Source: Actinomadura logoneensis
Lineage (GTDB): Bacteria; Actinomycetota; Actinomycetes; Streptosporangiales; Streptosporangiaceae
Assembly (NCBI RefSeq): GCF_003428695.1
Contig: NZ_QURH01000099.1
Span: forward strand, 1-64,000
Direction of reading: 5' to 3'
DNA: 64,000 bases
The translations under genes were made by a program, and so were the position numbers. Numbering within the stretch: position 1 is the stretch's first letter; the number at the start of each line of letters is the position of its first letter. Under the pieces are notes generated by a model. The model did no database searches, had not been told where the DNA came from, and saw nothing but the letters and a program-made list of their open reading frames with translations. Positions 43,122-51,338 of this stretch are shown piece after piece.

Positions 43122-43421
43122 CTAGAGGAAGCCCGCGCCGAGGCAGGCGGGGCAGGTGTCGCCGTCGCTGGTCAGGCCGCCGGAGCCGCAGTCAGCGCAG
43201 CGGTAGCGGACGGGCGGCGGGATCAGCGGGCGCGGGAGTCGGATGGCCGCGCGGGTGGCGATCTCGAAGAGCGTGATCTCCTCCGAGCCGCACGAGTTGC
43301 AGGACGTCCCGTCCAGGTCGGACGGGAGGTCAGGCCAGTCGGAGGCGCGGGAGTGGCCGCAGGCCCGGCAGCGGTACCAGAACCGCGGTTCCGGTCCCGA
43401 GGTCGGAGGGATGGCGAGCAT
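43122..43421 (-). CDS. Zinc-ribbon-rich small AICE protein
   Basis: A 99-residue protein with four CxxC pairs: YRCRACGHSR, SCNSCGSEE, YRCADCGSGG and CPACLGAG. They form two zinc-ribbon-like units split by a short linker. The last CPACLGAGF resembles half a DnaJ zinc module. Its start overlaps the stop of the next gene upstream (TGATG). Likely nucleic acid- or protein-binding; function unknown. Confidence 0.75.
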   Translation of the reverse strand: MLAIPPTSGPEPRFWYRCRACGHSRASDWPDLPSDLDGTSCNSCGSEEITLFEIATRAAIRLPRPLIPPPVRYRCADCGSGGLTSDGDTCPACLGAGFL

Positions 43422-43753
43422 CAGGCGGCCCGGCCGGTCTTGGAGGCGCAGCGGCACTTCCCGGGGATGAACACCGCCTTGTAGGCGAGCGGCCCGAAGC
43501 ACTTGGTCGCGGTGTAGTGGCCGCCCTCGGCGGTCCCGTCCTCCGGGGTGACGTCGAGGAGGGCCGCGATCCGGTCGATCTCGGCGCGCTGGCAGAACTC
43601 GCAGTCGTCCGAGTTGGTGAAGAACATCAGGTCACGGGTCCCGCGTGTGATCGGGACGCCGGGGTTCTCCTCCAGGAAGGCCGCCAGGGCGCGCAGGCCC
43701 AGGACGAACTTGAGGCGGTCGAAGAGCTCGAACGGGCGGATGAGGTCGGTCAT
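43421..43753 (-). CDS. Conserved small AICE protein, unknown function
   Basis: A 110-residue protein with a helical N-terminus (IRPFELFDRLKFVLGLRALAAFLEEN) and a C-terminal part with CEFCQRAEIDR and GKCRCASK, perhaps one zinc site. It is coupled to the zinc-ribbon gene by TGATG and follows the DUF2637 gene by 19 bp. I do not recognise a named family. Confidence 0.7.
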   Translation of the reverse strand: MTDLIRPFELFDRLKFVLGLRALAAFLEENPGVPITRGTRDLMFFTNSDDCEFCQRAEIDRIAALLDVTPEDGTAEGGHYTATKCFGPLAYKAVFIPGKCRCASKTGRAA

Positions 43754-43772
43754 CGTGCGTTCTCCCTTGGAC

Positions 43773-44468
43773 TCAGGCGGCGGTCAGGTGGCCGAGCAGG
43801 TCGCGGGCGAGTTGGTCGGACACGCCCAGGCGGGCGCGTAGCGCGTCTGCGGGGATCGGGCACCCGTGACGGGCGTGGTGTTCGTCGGCGACGCGGCGCG
43901 CGAAGGCGACCAGCGGCGCGGGTGGTGAGGCGGGCTCATCCGCCGGAGCAGGCTCGGGACGAGCCGGGGCAGTGATCTGGGGGCGGACCGGAGCCGCAGC
44001 CGGAGCGGCGGGAGCGTCCGGCAGGGCGTCGGGGTTGCCGAAGGACGGCGGAACGGTCAGGGCGTCGGTAGCCGGTGCCCTCCGGGATCCCGCGTTGCGG
44101 CGTTCGAGCATGGAGACCGCGACCAGGAACGCACTGGCCGGAGTGGCGGCGACGACCCAGCCCCAGGCCGAGCGCTCCGCTTGGGCGAGGTTGGCGGCCA
44201 GCGAGAGCAGGATGCCGCCGACCAGGACAGCCGCGGGCCAGGACACCAGGGCTTCGGAGCGTCGGCCGGTTCGCCGGTCGCGCTGGCGTTCGCGGGCGGC
44301 CATGACGCACGTCAGGTCGATGCAGACCGCGACGGCCCAGGCCATTGGGCCGTGCTGTCCATGCTGGTCGGCGGTGTCGCGGATGTGGGTGAACGAGCCC
44401 GCCGCCGCGATGAGGGCCAGGACCAGCACCGGCCCGGAGTCCGCGAGCACCGCACGCGGACGCCCCAT
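43773..44468 (-). CDS. DUF2637 / SpdB-like membrane protein
   Basis: A 231-residue protein. Four predicted membrane helices fill the first ~115 residues (GPVLVLALIAAAGSFTHI; MAWAVAVCIDLTCVMAA; WPAAVLVGGILLSLAANLA; GWVVAATPASAFLVAVS), a Pro/Ala linker follows, and the C-terminal ~45 residues look like a small helix-turn-helix (DALRARLGVSDQLARDLL). DUF2637 proteins accompany Tra translocases in actinobacterial plasmids and aid spreading. It is coupled by TGATG to the gene at 44468-44713. Confidence 0.85.
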   Translation of the reverse strand: MGRPRAVLADSGPVLVLALIAAAGSFTHIRDTADQHGQHGPMAWAVAVCIDLTCVMAARERQRDRRTGRRSEALVSWPAAVLVGGILLSLAANLAQAERSAWGWVVAATPASAFLVAVSMLERRNAGSRRAPATDALTVPPSFGNPDALPDAPAAPAAAPVRPQITAPARPEPAPADEPASPPAPLVAFARRVADEHHARHGCPIPADALRARLGVSDQLARDLLGHLTAA

Positions 44469-44713
44469 CAGGCGGCCCACCCAGCACCGACGACCTCGGC
44501 GAGCAGAGCGACCAACTCGGCGTCGCAGGTGTGGACGTCGGCCCAGTCGTCCGCGTCGGCCAGGCCGAGCGCGGTGAACGCGTCGGCGCACCGCGGGCAG
44601 CGGGCGACGTAGAGCCGCCGGGCGGCGTCCCAACCGACCGTCACCGGCGAGACGGGAACGGCGACAAGGGCAGGGCGCGGACGGCGCGGGAACGGGATGA
44701 TGCGGGCGTTCAT
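44468..44713 (-). CDS. Small AICE protein with one CxxC, unknown function
   Basis: An 81-residue protein: a basic, proline-rich start (NARIIPFPRRPRP), a beta region ending RCPRCADAF, and an acidic helical C-terminus. The gene lies between the Tra and DUF2637 genes with TGATG coupling to the latter. It is consistent with the small accessory proteins of this transfer block; no function can be assigned. Confidence 0.7.
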   Translation of the reverse strand: MNARIIPFPRRPRPALVAVPVSPVTVGWDAARRLYVARCPRCADAFTALGLADADDWADVHTCDAELVALLAEVVGAGWAA

Positions 44714-44803
44714 GGCGGGTACCTCCCAGGCGGTTCAGGCATGGATCGGGTAGGGACCTGGCGTGATCAGGGCTCACGCCGAGCCGAAGGAGCAGAGGCC
44801 GGC

Positions 44804-46168
44804 CTATGCGGCCTTGGGCCAGGCCCGCGCGGACGCAGGTGGGGCCGACGAGCCGATCAGGTCGCCCCAGGCCGGAGCGAGGTGGGCGTACTCGCGGGCG
44901 GCGGCTTCGGCGTCTTCCTCACTGACGTAGACCGAGCGCGCCCGGTACCAGGAGCCGTCCGTACCGGCGACGACGCAGACCCCGGGAGTCTCGGCGGGGA
45001 TGGCGCGGGCCGCGTCCAGGGCGGCGGGGTCCATGTCGCCGAGCGTCATGTTCGCGGTCTCGGGATCGTTGACGCGGTGGCAGATTCGGCCGGAGAGCTG
45101 GGCGCGGAGCGCGGTGACGCCGGGCCCCAGGTCAGAGCCGATCCGCTGACCGCAGACCATCAGGTAGACCGCGAACGCACGGCCGAGCTGGGCGATACGC
45201 AGCAGCGCGGTTCCGGTCTTGGCGATCTCGTCCTTCTCGCTCTTGTCCGCCATGAGGAACAGTTCGGCGACCTCGTCCACCAGGACCACGATGGGAACCG
45301 GCCGCAGGTCCACCGGCAGCTTCCAGACGTTGCGCGCACCGTGCGCCCGGCACAGCGCCATCCGGTGTTCCAGTTCGCCCACCAGGTCTTCCAGCAGGAC
45401 GACCGATTCCCTGCGCGTCGTGGCCAGCGCCGACAGGCGCGGAGCGTAGGGCGTGAGCTCGACCCCGCCCTTCAGGTCGAACCCGACGAGCGCGACCGGC
45501 TGAGGAGCAAGGCCCTTGATCACCGCGTTCATGAGCGTGGACTTGCCCGACTGCGTCGCCCCGGCGTTCAGGTGGTGGGGCATGGTCCGGAAGTCCATGA
45601 CCCAGTCGTCGCCGTTCTCCAGCTTGCCCGGACGGACCTTGAGCAGTTCGCCGGTCTCCGGCGTCACCGTCACCTCGGTCAGCGGGTCGCGCATGGTCGC
45701 CCACAGCGTGACCCGACCGGGCCGGACGTCCACGACCCGAACCGAGTGGACGCGCCAGGCGTGCGCGATGCCCTCGGCGGCCCTCTCGTAGTCGGCGGGG
45801 ACCTGTCCGTCCACGAGGCGGACGCGCACCCGCCAGCCCAGCCGAGTGGGCCGCATGAGGCCGAGTCGCGGCGCTTTCTCGACGTTGACTCGCCGAACCC
45901 GACGCCTGTACTGGACGACCGTCGCCGTGCTCCTGGCCGCTTCCCCGACGACCGGAAGAGCATCAAGCGTGAGCCGCCAGCGTCGCCGGCCTGTGGTGAG
46001 CGAGCAGCCGGACGCGACGTGATGCCACGTCAGGTAGGCCAGCACCGCGCGGCCGGGGAACTGGACGACGTACCACCACGACACGGGGTGGAAGCTGCGC
46101 CAGGCCCAGAGCCCGGCCGCCACCGCGGCAGCGGCCAGGCCCACCAGGGCGAGGATGACGTTCGCCAT
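44804..46168 (-). CDS. FtsK/SpoIIIE-type conjugative DNA translocase (Tra)
   Basis: A 454-residue protein. One membrane helix near residues 4-24 and a second hydrophobic segment near 30-47 anchor it; the motor domain has Walker A GATQSGKST (203-211) and Walker B IVVLVDEVAEL, with GRICHRVNDPETANMTLGD near the end. This is the single DNA pump that moves double-stranded AICE DNA between mycelia. The C-terminal gamma-like DNA-recognition domain appears short. The SCO3933-family gene lies 18 bp upstream. Confidence 0.94.
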   Translation of the reverse strand: MANVILALVGLAAAAVAAGLWAWRSFHPVSWWYVVQFPGRAVLAYLTWHHVASGCSLTTGRRRWRLTLDALPVVGEAARSTATVVQYRRRVRRVNVEKAPRLGLMRPTRLGWRVRVRLVDGQVPADYERAAEGIAHAWRVHSVRVVDVRPGRVTLWATMRDPLTEVTVTPETGELLKVRPGKLENGDDWVMDFRTMPHHLNAGATQSGKSTLMNAVIKGLAPQPVALVGFDLKGGVELTPYAPRLSALATTRRESVVLLEDLVGELEHRMALCRAHGARNVWKLPVDLRPVPIVVLVDEVAELFLMADKSEKDEIAKTGTALLRIAQLGRAFAVYLMVCGQRIGSDLGPGVTALRAQLSGRICHRVNDPETANMTLGDMDPAALDAARAIPAETPGVCVVAGTDGSWYRARSVYVSEEDAEAAAREYAHLAPAWGDLIGSSAPPASARAWPKAA

Positions 46169-46186
46169 CTCGGGTCAGTCCCTTTC

Positions 46187-46537
46187 TCAGGCCGCGTCGG
46201 GAACGGCGGTGGCGGCGGGTGTGACGGCGTTGAGCTGCTTGGCGCGGTAGGCGATCCCCCACCGCTGGCGACCGCCGGTGTTCTGCTCCCAGGCCATCCC
46301 GACCAGGCCGACCGGCTGGACGACCTGTCCGACCGTCAGGTCCGGGTCGTGGGAGACGGCCACGTTGATCAGCTCGACGCGGCCCATCGCGTCGGCGGCG
46401 GACAGGCCGACGGTGAAGACGGTGTTGCCGTCCTTGTCGACCTTGATCTCTCCCGTCTCCTGCGAGACGAGCTTGGGCCGGGGCGGCGAGACGCAGACGA
46501 ACGTCAGGGCCGCGGCGTCGACGGGGATGGTGCGCAT
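46187..46537 (-). CDS. SCO3933-family regulatory protein
   Basis: A 116-residue protein starting MRTIPVDAAALTFVCVSPPRPKL and rich in beta strands, with QETGEIKVDKDGNTVFTV. It matches the small family named for SCO3933 found just before the tra gene in Streptomyces AICEs. Its function is not established; an OB-like fold is plausible. It is the first gene of the leftward transfer/replication operon and faces the GntR regulator across a short operator region. Confidence 0.8.
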   Translation of the reverse strand: MRTIPVDAAALTFVCVSPPRPKLVSQETGEIKVDKDGNTVFTVGLSAADAMGRVELINVAVSHDPDLTVGQVVQPVGLVGMAWEQNTGGRQRWGIAYRAKQLNAVTPAATAVPDAA

Positions 46538-46672
46538 GGTGACCTCCGGTGATCGAGTGACTACCTAGACAACATAGTCGTCTTAGTCGTCCAAGCTGTC
46601 AAGGACTTCCTTGTTCACTTGGTCGGCGAGCTGTGCTGAACTTGGGGGCGAGCCCCCGACGGAAGGCGGACG
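46538..46672. promoter_or_regulatory. Divergent promoter/operator of the AICE
   Basis: This 135-bp AT-richer segment separates the leftward transfer operon from the GntR gene. TAGTCGTC is directly repeated (46575-46582 and 46584-46591) next to related GACTAC and GACAAC motifs, a plausible binding array for the GntR repressor. Confidence 0.6.
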
Positions 46673-47056
46673 ATGGTCAAGAAGACCGGGCGGCCCGGAT
46701 ACCTCCAGATCGCCGATGACCTGCGGAAACAGATCAACGACGGGACCTTGGCCCCCGGCGACGCACTGCCCTCGATCGCCGAGCTGGTGAAGCGGTACGA
46801 GTCGTCCACCGGCGTGGTGAAGTCCGCGATCGGCGTCCTCCGCACGGAGGGGAGGGTGATCGGCCAGCAGGGCAAGGGCGTGTTCGTCCGGGACGCGAGC
46901 GAGGCCGGCGCTCCCGGGGAACCGAACGCCGACGACCCGCTCATGAAGCAGCTTTCGGAGGTTCTGGCGGCCGTCCGGGACCTCGGCGAGCGTGTCGGCC
47001 GACTCGAGGCGGCGGTGTACCCAGCGACGCCGCGATCTGATCGACCCGGCAAATGA
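46673..47056 (+). CDS. GntR-family regulator of the AICE (KorSA-like)
   Basis: A 127-residue protein. The winged helix GYLQIADDLRKQINDGTLAPGDALPSIAEL...STGVVKSAIGVLRTEGRVIGQQGKGVFV fills residues 8-75; a coiled helix LMKQLSEVLAAVRDLGERVGRLEAA follows and should dimerise. There is no effector-binding domain, as in the short KorSA-type repressors that keep AICE transfer genes silent. It is divergent from the transfer operon and probably acts on the shared operator and its own promoter. Confidence 0.9.
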   Translation: MVKKTGRPGYLQIADDLRKQINDGTLAPGDALPSIAELVKRYESSTGVVKSAIGVLRTEGRVIGQQGKGVFVRDASEAGAPGEPNADDPLMKQLSEVLAAVRDLGERVGRLEAAVYPATPRSDRPGK

Positions 47057-47328
47057 TCTCGTCCAGCTCTTCTAGGATCAGTTCCAGACGTTCTTCCGGA
47101 GTCTGACCCCCGCCGCCGTTCGCCGTCACCGGGAACCGCCCCCTCGTGGTTCGTCCGCGCTGCCGTTCGGTGCACGAAATTCCATCGGAGAAGGCGCGTG
47201 ATTCCCATCACAGGCGGTTCGCCAGGATGCTGAACAGCGGTTTATACATCCGCTTTCACAAGCCCCGCGCAGATCATTCAGACGCCCGGAACGCTCCGCT
47301 TTCTGCAATGATCGGAAAAGGTGGAACC

Positions 47329-48372
47329 ATGGTCGCGACCAAGCCCCGTCCCGGATGGCAGCCCGAGCGCCTGCGCGAGCGGCGCGAGAGCCACGGCCTC
47401 AGCCTGGAGGCCGCGGGCGACCAGCTCAGACGGATCGGAGAGCGGCACGGGCTGCACATCGGAGGCGACTTCCAGACGCTCTGGCGGCACGAGAACGGCA
47501 CCGTCTACCCCGGCCCCCACTACCGGCGCGCCTACTGCCTCATGTACCGCTCAACCGAGCCTGACCTCGGCTTTCGCCTCCCGCTCCCCGGCGAGAACGT
47601 GGCCGAGCCGACGGCGGCCGTCCCGGTCCCCAGCCCGGCGACCGAGCCAGGCGCCACCGAGGAGGCCGCGTCCACGATCACCAAGGGCCTGGACCAGGTC
47701 ACCGACGCCACCCAGGACCGCGACCCCGAGGCGGGCGACGTCCTGAAGAACCGCGTCGTCACCGCCTGGCGAGGACGAGCCCTCACCGACGGCTCGAACA
47801 AGCCCGTCCTCGTCCTGGTCGGCGGCTACGCCGGATCGGGAAAGACCGAATTCGCCCGTTTCCTCGGCGACATCTCAGGCTGGACGTTCCTGGACAAGGA
47901 CTCACTCACCCGGCGTCTCACAGAACGCCTCTTGGAGAGCATGGGCGGCGACCCTCACGACCGTCACACAAGCCTCTATATGGATCACGTGAGGCCACTC
48001 GAATACAAATGCCTCATGGATACCGCAAACGACAACATCGACTGCGGAATCTCCACGATCCTCGCGGCCCCGTTCATCGCGGAACTGAATGACGAGGCGT
48101 GGCTGAGCCGCCTCACGAACCGCTGCCGCGCGAAGGGCGTGGACGTCGCGGCGATCTGGGTGCGGTGCGACGCCGACTCGATGCGCGAGTACATCGAGTT
48201 CCGCGACGCCCCCCGCGACGCGTGGAAGCTGACCCACTGGGAGCAGTACGCCGAGGGCCTGAACACCCAGAGCAGCCCGCCCGGCGTCCACCTCACGATC
48301 GACAACCGCTTGGGCGCAGCGATCAGCATCGCCGACCAGACCAGGGAGGCGCTGCGTAAGATCCTGACGTGA
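47329..48372 (+). CDS. HTH-P-loop kinase fusion protein 1
   Basis: A 347-residue protein. Residues ~10-85 are an XRE-like helix-turn-helix (RLRERRESHGLSLEAAGDQL...YRRAYCLMYRSTEPDLGFR), ~90-145 a linker, and ~155-347 a P-loop kinase of the AAA_33/zeta-toxin-like kind: Walker A GGYAGSGKTE (165-174), then FLDKDSLTRRLTERLL, GGDPHDRHT and RDAPRDAWKL. The C-terminal domain is closely related to that of the protein at 49977-50897, while the HTH parts are unlike. The substrate of the kinase is unknown. GGTGGA precedes ATG 47329. It is coupled to the next gene by GTGA. Confidence 0.82.
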   Translation: MVATKPRPGWQPERLRERRESHGLSLEAAGDQLRRIGERHGLHIGGDFQTLWRHENGTVYPGPHYRRAYCLMYRSTEPDLGFRLPLPGENVAEPTAAVPVPSPATEPGATEEAASTITKGLDQVTDATQDRDPEAGDVLKNRVVTAWRGRALTDGSNKPVLVLVGGYAGSGKTEFARFLGDISGWTFLDKDSLTRRLTERLLESMGGDPHDRHTSLYMDHVRPLEYKCLMDTANDNIDCGISTILAAPFIAELNDEAWLSRLTNRCRAKGVDVAAIWVRCDADSMREYIEFRDAPRDAWKLTHWEQYAEGLNTQSSPPGVHLTIDNRLGAAISIADQTREALRKILT

Positions 48373-48920
48373 CCAGGCGCGGCGTCATCCTCTACGGCCC
48401 CCCGGCCAGCGGCAAGGACACGATCACGGCCGAACTGGCCCGGCTGGACGACCGGTTCGTCCTGCTGACCAAGCTCAAGGCCGGGACGGGCCGCAGCGCC
48501 GGCTACCGCTACGTGTCGGCGGCCGAACTGGACGCCCTCCGGGCCGAAGGCCGCCTGGTCATCGAGACTGAGCGCTACGGCAACCGCTACGCCGTCGACC
48601 GCCACGACATCGACGCCCTCATTGACGCCGGACGCATCCCGATCGTCCACATGGGTGACATCCCCGGCGTGACCGCCCTCAGCTCCGCCGTCCCACTCAC
48701 CTGGACGCGCGTCCGCCTATGCGTCCCACGCGAGGTGACCGCCGCACGCTCAACCCACCGCGGAGACACCGACACCGCCAGCCGGCTAGCCGCATGGGAC
48801 GAGGCCGAAGCCGACCGACGCACGAATGGTGAGGCCGTCACGTTCGACCTCACCATTCGCACTCACGAGACAGACCCAGCCGAGGCCGCCAAGCGCATCA
48901 GCCGGGCCACCCTCGGCTGA
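48369..48920 (+). CDS. Guanylate-kinase-like P-loop kinase
   Basis: A 183-residue protein with Walker A GPPASGKDT (10-18), then TGRSAGYRYVSAAELDALRAEGRLVIETERYGNRYAVD, which follows the order of guanylate kinase (R-x-G...Y-x-F/YVS...E...G-x-x-Y) with altered details, and a C-terminal Arg-rich lid. It should phosphorylate a nucleotide or nucleotide-like substrate. The GTG start overlaps the stop of HTH-kinase 1, so both act together; a role in nucleotide signalling or attack is inference. Confidence 0.75.
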   Translation: MTRRGVILYGPPASGKDTITAELARLDDRFVLLTKLKAGTGRSAGYRYVSAAELDALRAEGRLVIETERYGNRYAVDRHDIDALIDAGRIPIVHMGDIPGVTALSSAVPLTWTRVRLCVPREVTAARSTHRGDTDTASRLAAWDEAEADRRTNGEAVTFDLTIRTHETDPAEAAKRISRATLG

Positions 48921-48926
48921 ACCACG

Positions 48927-49151
48927 TCATGACGTGCGACGTCGAACAGGCGGCCAAGGCCAGACGTCGGCCCGCATCACCGCTTCGCGCAGTTGTCGAG
49001 GTGTAGAAGCCTCCACCAGCCGCGACCCCCAATGCAGGCGCACCAGCGCCCACCAATTACCGGTCGCACGCCCGTACCAGGCCGACAGCACACAGCCGAA
49101 CTCACGCTTGAGCGCCGCCACCACCTGCTGTTCGTGCGGCGCTACGTCCAT
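48927..49151 (-). CDS. Small aromatic-rich protein, unknown function
   Basis: A 74-residue protein: DVAPHEQQVVAALKREFG, then CVLSAWYGRATGNWWALV and LVEASTPRQLREAV. The core W(Y/W)GxxTGxxW...L.EA.T...L recurs in the gene at 58496-59080, so both belong to one actinomycete family I cannot name. The ATG overlaps the upstream stop (TGATG), making it the last gene of a three-gene leftward operon inside the AICE cargo. Confidence 0.7.
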   Translation of the reverse strand: MDVAPHEQQVVAALKREFGCVLSAWYGRATGNWWALVRLHWGSRLVEASTPRQLREAVMRADVWPWPPVRRRTS

Positions 49152-49585
49152 CACTCGACGCCCGGCCTGATGCCCCAGGACCGCAGCAGTTCGCCCACGG
49201 TCTCGGCCGCACGCGACGGCGCGTAGCACGGCCCGAGCCAGGCCCCAGTACTCGATCGGTACCACCACGTCCGCTCACCCCGAACGACACTCACCGTGTC
49301 GCCGACCGAGGACGTGAGCGAGGACCGGACGAGCAGTTCCGGCGGCGAGTTCGAGTACCGAGGCGCGGACGCCCAGCCGAGCCGTCCCAGATCCCGCGCG
49401 AGCCGATCCAGACGACGGCACACCCACCGTGTCCGCCACCGTTCGCCGAAGGATTCGGAAGACGGCGCAGCCGACGAGGCAGGGGGAACCCCCGCCGACC
49501 GCGCCGCCTTTCCTTCCCCTCCCACAGGGGCCGCCCTCCCAGCGGCCCCCTCCGGTGACGAGCCGCCCGGGGGGTCGGGAGCCAT
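49151..49585 (-). CDS. Small protein of unknown function (cargo operon)
   Basis: A 144-residue protein. The first ~45 residues are Pro/Ser/Ala-rich and probably disordered; the rest is folded: RLDRLARDLGRLGWASAPRY, then VRSSLTSSVGDTVSVVRGERTWWYRSSTG and a C-terminal helix. ATG 49585 overlaps the upstream stop (TGATG); a GTG directly before it is also in frame. Middle gene of the three-gene operon; no family recognised with confidence. Confidence 0.65.
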   Translation of the reverse strand: MAPDPPGGSSPEGAAGRAAPVGGEGKAARSAGVPPASSAAPSSESFGERWRTRWVCRRLDRLARDLGRLGWASAPRYSNSPPELLVRSSLTSSVGDTVSVVRGERTWWYRSSTGAWLGPCYAPSRAAETVGELLRSWGIRPGVE

Positions 49586-49821
49586 CACCGGTCCTCGTTC
49601 CGTACGGCCGCCTGCTGCCTCTCCTCCTCCAGGGCGGAGCGCAACGCGGTCGCGTCGGAACAGATCACTGTGGGGTCGATCCCTGCGGCGGGGTCGTGCA
49701 GGGATGCCACCCAGTCACCCAGCCGCCCGTCTAAGCGCGCGGAGCGCCAGATGCGATGGCCGGGGAAGTCGTTGCGGAGCTGGGCCAGGGCCACATCGTC
49801 GGGACACTGGTTGGGAGCCAT
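49585..49821 (-). CDS. Small protein of unknown function (first gene of cargo operon)
   Basis: A 78-residue protein: LAQLRNDFPGHRIWRSARLDGRLGDWVASLHDPAAGIDPTVICSDATALRSALEEE, a short alpha/beta fold seen in many small actinomycete proteins. GTGAGG lies 7 bases before ATG 49821. It is divergent from HTH-kinase 2 (155 bp between starts), so one control region may serve both. Confidence 0.68.
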   Translation of the reverse strand: MAPNQCPDDVALAQLRNDFPGHRIWRSARLDGRLGDWVASLHDPAAGIDPTVICSDATALRSALEEERQQAAVRNEDR

Positions 49822-49976
49822 GGCGAGACCTCACGAAGGACGCCGAATTCGTCCGGAAGAGAACGGATTCGTTCGCTGAAGTGGAACGCCACGAAGCATT
49901 CCGCGCACTCGACTTCCGCGGAGGAGCCTGACAGGGGGCCAGGCGGGGGCCAGACTTGGAGCACGGGAGGTCCGTG

Positions 49977-50897
49977 ATGCCCACGCAGCGCCAACGCGAC
50001 TTCGGCCAGTACCTCGCACGCCTGCGCGGCGACCGGAGCCAGCGCCAGCAGGCCGACCTACTGTGCTCGCTCTCTGGAAAAGCCACCCTCACCCGGAACG
50101 AGGTGTCCCGGTGGGAGCGAGGCGAGCGCATTCCGGACGACTGGTTGCCCTACATCGCCCGGGCCAGCGATGTCCCGCTCTCGGTCATCGAGGCCAAGGC
50201 CGCCCATGCCCGAGGCAAGATCCCAACCCCACCGGTCGACCTGTCGCCGTTCTTCCCCCAGGCCGAAGCACTGAAGGCCCGCATCGCCGGCGCCCTGCAC
50301 ACCCGCCGCGTCACCACCGCGACCGCGGCCCCGCTCCTGGTCCTGGTCGGCGGTTACGCCGGATCAGGCAAGACCGAGTTCGCGCGTTTCCTGTCGGACC
50401 TGACCGGCTGGGCCGTCCTGGACAAGGACGCCATGACCCGCCGCATGACCGAACGCCTGCTCATCTCCCTCGGCGGAGACCCCCACGACCGCCACACCGA
50501 CCTCTACCAGCGCGAGATCCGCCCGCACGAGTACCGGTGCCTGATGAACAGCACCTACGCCAACATCGACGCCAACATCTCCATGATCGTCTCGGCTCCG
50601 TTCGCCACCGAGCTCCACACCCCGGGATGGCTCGACCGCCTCACCCACCGCTGCAAAGCCCGAGGCGTCGATGTTGCCGCCATCTGGATCCACAGCGACA
50701 ACGACACCATGCACGACTACATCGAAACCCGAGATGCCCCGCGCGACGCCTGGAAGCTCAACCACTGGGACGAGTACACCAGCACCCTCCAGGACGCCCC
50801 GCCACCCGGCATCACCACCACGGTCGACAACCGCCACGGCGCAGCCGTCAGCCTCGCCGACCAAACCCGCACAGCCCTCCGTAAGCTCGTGAACTGA
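49977..50897 (+). CDS. HTH-P-loop kinase fusion protein 2
   Basis: A 306-residue protein. Residues ~5-75 are a Cro/C1-type HTH (LRGDRSQRQQADLLC...LTRNEVSRWERGERIPDD) and ~115-306 the same P-loop kinase domain as in fusion 1: Walker A GGYAGSGKTE (125-134), VLDKDAMTRRMTERLL, GGDPHDRHT, RDAPRDAWKL and LADQTRTALRK. The kinase parts align over their whole length, but the HTH halves come from different XRE groups, i.e. domain exchange. GGGAGG stands 6 bases before ATG 49977. The pair suggests a toxin-like or sensor kinase under self-control. Confidence 0.82.
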   Translation: MPTQRQRDFGQYLARLRGDRSQRQQADLLCSLSGKATLTRNEVSRWERGERIPDDWLPYIARASDVPLSVIEAKAAHARGKIPTPPVDLSPFFPQAEALKARIAGALHTRRVTTATAAPLLVLVGGYAGSGKTEFARFLSDLTGWAVLDKDAMTRRMTERLLISLGGDPHDRHTDLYQREIRPHEYRCLMNSTYANIDANISMIVSAPFATELHTPGWLDRLTHRCKARGVDVAAIWIHSDNDTMHDYIETRDAPRDAWKLNHWDEYTSTLQDAPPPGITTTVDNRHGAAVSLADQTRTALRKLVN

Positions 50898-51338
50898 TCA
50901 ACCCTGCCCACCAGATTCAGCCCACAACTCGAACATGCTCACAGCCATCACTGCCAAGACGGCACACACCAACGACGAGATCAACCAGATGATCCAGATG
51001 ATCATGAAGCTCCGCATCGCTGGGATCGTAGTGACCAGGTGACCCCAGAGCCCCGGATGAGAACTTTCTCTACGTCTTCAAGGGCGCCGCTCCGCGTCGC
51101 CAGCGGCCGCCCGCCCCGGCGCGCCGGGCGTGCGGCCTGTTCCGTCCGGTCCCGCCGCGCCGCGTCAGCCGTCCGCAACCAACTTTCCTGATCTCGTCCA
51201 ACGCATAATGTGCTCACGAGTCGTTCCGTATGCCTAGGCTGCATACTGGGGGTTGTACGCGACCTTCAATGAGACGGTAACCCGGGCATCATCGACGCCC
51301 GTTATTGGGACCAGAGAAGAACATGGATAGGGGCAGCC
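50898..51338. other. Intergenic stretch; GC content falls across it
   Basis: No gene is supported in these 441 bases. The first half is G/C-rich with small palindromes; from about 51180 the sequence becomes AT-richer and contains GTATGC-N7-GCATAC (51228-51246). This marks the left edge of the lower-GC nuclease cargo. Confidence 0.6.
51228..51246. promoter_or_regulatory. Inverted repeat upstream of the nuclease pair
   Basis: GTATGC-CTAGGCT-GCATAC, with a CCTAGG palindrome in the spacer, about 95 bases before the GTG start of the first nuclease gene. Candidate operator. Confidence 0.5.

Noticed and set aside
46941-47129. 62-codon minus-strand frame overlapping the end of the AICE GntR gene
   Set aside because: More than half is antisense to the regulator; only the first 25 codons are outside it and no ribosome site or family supports it.
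51002-51244. Minus-strand frame before the nuclease pair
   Set aside because: Arg/Gly/Ala-rich, no start signal, and it spans the change in GC content and the palindrome.
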